Below are positions 62,757-64,000 of a stretch of DNA of 64,000 bases, piece after piece. This DNA is from Oceanisphaera psychrotolerans (GTDB taxonomy: Bacteria; Pseudomonadota; Gammaproteobacteria; Enterobacterales; Aeromonadaceae): positions 37,364 to 101,363 of the forward strand of contig NZ_MDKE01000003.1 of the NCBI RefSeq assembly GCF_001870485.1, in the 5' to 3' direction. The notes under the pieces were generated by a model. It did not search any database, had not been told where the DNA came from, and saw only the letters and a list, made by a program, of their open reading frames with translations. The position numbers and the translations under genes were made by a program. The number at the start of each line of letters is the position of its first letter. Within the stretch, counting starts at the first letter, position 1.

Positions 62757-63105
62757 CGCTGGCTGCCAAACGCCGTCGCTTCGGCCTGCGCTCACGCCTT
62801 GTGAGTTTCAGTCTGAAAGCGGCGGTGTATTTATACCCATCGCATTAAATATTCGATCTTTTTGACGGTCATGCCCATCTCGGACAAAGGGTCTACTCCG
62901 CCGACTCGCCGTAAATCCATCCTTGGAGGCTCAGCCGCACCATCCGTGGTGCGGATGGTCGGCTGAGCAGATCCCTTTGCCCGAGTGTTGCCGCCTGGTT
63001 GTTTTTACGGTATGACTTGCTCAGAATGTTTTCAGACCCCTTGACTCATCGCCACCTGTGATGGGGTAACCAAGGGCGATGATATCTGAAGCGAGGAGAC
63101 ACCCA
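62757..63105. other. Gap between asmA and the phosphatase gene
   Basis: Apart from the inverted-repeat element at 62881-62982, no gene or clear regulatory site is visible. The promoter of the phosphatase gene should lie at about 62985-63090. Confidence 0.5.
62881..62982 (+). repeat. Interspersed ~105 bp inverted-repeat element, copy 3
   Basis: The arms CGGACAAAGGG and CCCTTTGCCC, with CTCCGCCGAC and GTCGGCTGAG inside them, match copy 2 closely. The inner part can fold into a strong hairpin: GCTCAGCCG with CGGCTGAGC and CCATCCG with CGGATGG around TGGTG. Confidence 0.85.
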
Positions 63106-63578
63106 TTGAACAATAAAAGCCAACCCAGTGTGTTGATGGTCTGCATGGGTAATATTTGCCGTTCGCCCACCGCCGAGGCGGTGTTGCGCCAGCAGGCGAC
63201 ACGGGCCGGGGTGAACATCATCATCGATTCTGCCGGGACCATCGGTTATCACCGCGGGGCGATGCCCGACCAGCGCGCTCGGGTCACAGGAGAAAGCAGA
63301 GGTTATGATTTCAGTGGGATCACCGCCCGTCAGGTAAGGGCGGATGATTTTCTTGCCTTCGATCTGATCCTGGCGGCGGATCACAGTAACCTGGCCGACC
63401 TCAAGGCGCTGTGTCCGCCCGAGTATCAGCACAAGCTCAAGTTGTTGCTGAGTTATCATGAGGGCCGGAGCAGGAAGTGCCGGATCCCTATTACGATGAA
63501 GAAGAGGGCTTCGAACGAGTATTGGATTTGATTGAATCGGCCTGTGCCGGTGTGCTGACGCAGTTAAGGACGCGTTGA
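63106..63578 (+). CDS. Low-molecular-weight protein-tyrosine phosphatase (frameshifted)
   Basis: About 157 residues if one base is restored near 63464. The catalytic loop CMGNICRS (CX5R followed by Ser) lies at the N-terminus. The general-acid motif DPYY lies in the shifted frame, so the product as written would lack it and end in an unrelated tail. I choose the TTG at 63106 because GAGGAG precedes it by nine bases; an in-frame ATG at 63079 is the alternative. There is no adjacent Wzc-type kinase or capsule gene, so the substrate is unknown. Confidence 0.85.
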
Positions 63579-63597
63579 GAATAAAAAACAGACAAAT

Positions 63598-63624
63598 AAA
63601 AAGGCTCCCGAAGGAGCCTTTTTT
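63598..63624. terminator. Bidirectional terminator between the phosphatase gene and rne
   Basis: AAAAAGGCTCC and GGAGCCTTTTTT pair around CGAA between two convergent genes. Confidence 0.92.
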
Positions 63625-63636
63625 AGTGGAGTAAGG

Positions 63637-64000
63637 TTACTCCGGTTTGGTCATGGGCGCGGAGGCGGTATTGCGCGCGGCGGCACTACCGGCCTGGCGG
63701 CCGCTGGTGGCGACGGTCTGGCGCTGCAGCGGCGGATATTCCGGCTTAACGTAAGCAGGCTGTGCCACTACTGTCGGTTTGACCATGGGGGCGGAAGCCT
63801 GACGGGCACGCGAGTACAGGCCGGTGGCCGACGTCGCTTGCGCTGCAGGCCTGGGCGCGGCGGCTTCAACCTTGGGCGTGACGGCTTCGGCCTTGGGCTC
63901 AACGGCTTCAACCTTGGGCTCGGCGGCTTCGGCTTTCGGCTCGGTGGCTTCAACCTTGGGCTCGGCGGCTTCGGCTTTCGGCTCGGTGGCTTCAACCTTG
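63637..64000 (-). CDS. rne: Ribonuclease E, C-terminal end only
   Basis: The last 121 residues of a minus-strand gene that continues beyond the window. The reading begins with alternating seven-residue units KVEATEP and KAEAAEP (about seven copies, 21 bp each), then a basic stretch, and ends ARNTASAPMTKPE. A second ASAPM-K-P copy lies about 55 residues earlier. Acidic/Pro repeats followed by APMT-type motifs are what the unstructured scaffold end of RNase E looks like in Vibrio and Aeromonas, where degradosome partners bind. The catalytic domain is outside the window, so the call is probable rather than proven. Confidence 0.72.
   Translation of the reverse strand, partial: KVEATEPKAEAAEPKVEATEPKAEAAEPKVEAVEPKAEAVTPKVEAAAPRPAAQATSATGLYSRARQASAPMVKPTVVAQPAYVKPEYPPLQRQTVATSGRQAGSAAARNTASAPMTKPE

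Overview
The window looks like chromosome of a marine gammaproteobacterium of the order Aeromonadales. The evidence is a GC-rich background, an MSHA (mannose-sensitive haemagglutinin) type IV pilus locus, a glpD/glpR/glpK/glpF cluster, and gene neighbourhoods such as pabB-nudL-sdaA and metG/mrp-dcd-asmA that I know from Aeromonas and Vibrio relatives. An Oceanimonas- or Zobellella-like genus is my best guess; no rRNA lies in the window to settle it. I saw no tRNA, rRNA, CRISPR array, prophage or complete insertion sequence.

Layout. 1-5.5 kb: the 5' part of an LpxM-type acyltransferase, a DUF3025 protein, a sodium-dependent NSS transporter with a 33-residue MetS-like subunit, a DUF1127 protein and a DASS anion transporter. 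5.5-10.7 kb: a hybrid histidine kinase, D-amino acid dehydrogenase dadA and an AEC-family permease followed by a 3 x 27 bp tandem repeat. 10.9-23.8 kb: the MSHA pilus locus, in the order mshI, a PilN-like gene, mshJ, K, L, N, E, G, then A, C, D, O, P, Q. No mshM, mshF or mshB is present. 23.9-39.4 kb: a signalling region with a PAS-GGDEF(degenerate)-EAL protein, a first glpD, and a run of three related MASE1-CHASE hybrid kinases with a receiver-EAL response regulator between the first and second. 39.4-47.2 kb: mepA, an unknown membrane protein and the glycerol regulon (glpD, glpR, glpK, glpF). 46.6-64 kb: selD-mnmH-gloC, rlmI, acyP, fumarase, pabB-nudL, sdaA, metG, mrp, dcd, asmA, a low-molecular-weight phosphatase and the 3' end of rne.

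How parts may work together. MshE carries an N-terminal MshEN-type c-di-GMP-binding region, and the 15 kb after the pilus locus encodes two probable c-di-GMP phosphodiesterases, one of them a response regulator embedded among three membrane-bound hybrid kinases. A working hypothesis is that this kinase array sets local c-di-GMP turnover and so pilus extension or attachment.

Two window-wide patterns matter to any reader. First, nine genes are each broken by what looks like one missing base (DASS transporter, first kinase, mshG, first glpD, second kinase, receiver-EAL, fourth kinase, mrp, phosphatase). All are -1 and most fall in short G or C runs, which points to consensus sequence errors rather than decay. 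These genes are annotated here over their full restored span. Second, a roughly 105 bp inverted-repeat element occurs at least three times between genes (1444-1550, 49503-49606, 62881-62982).
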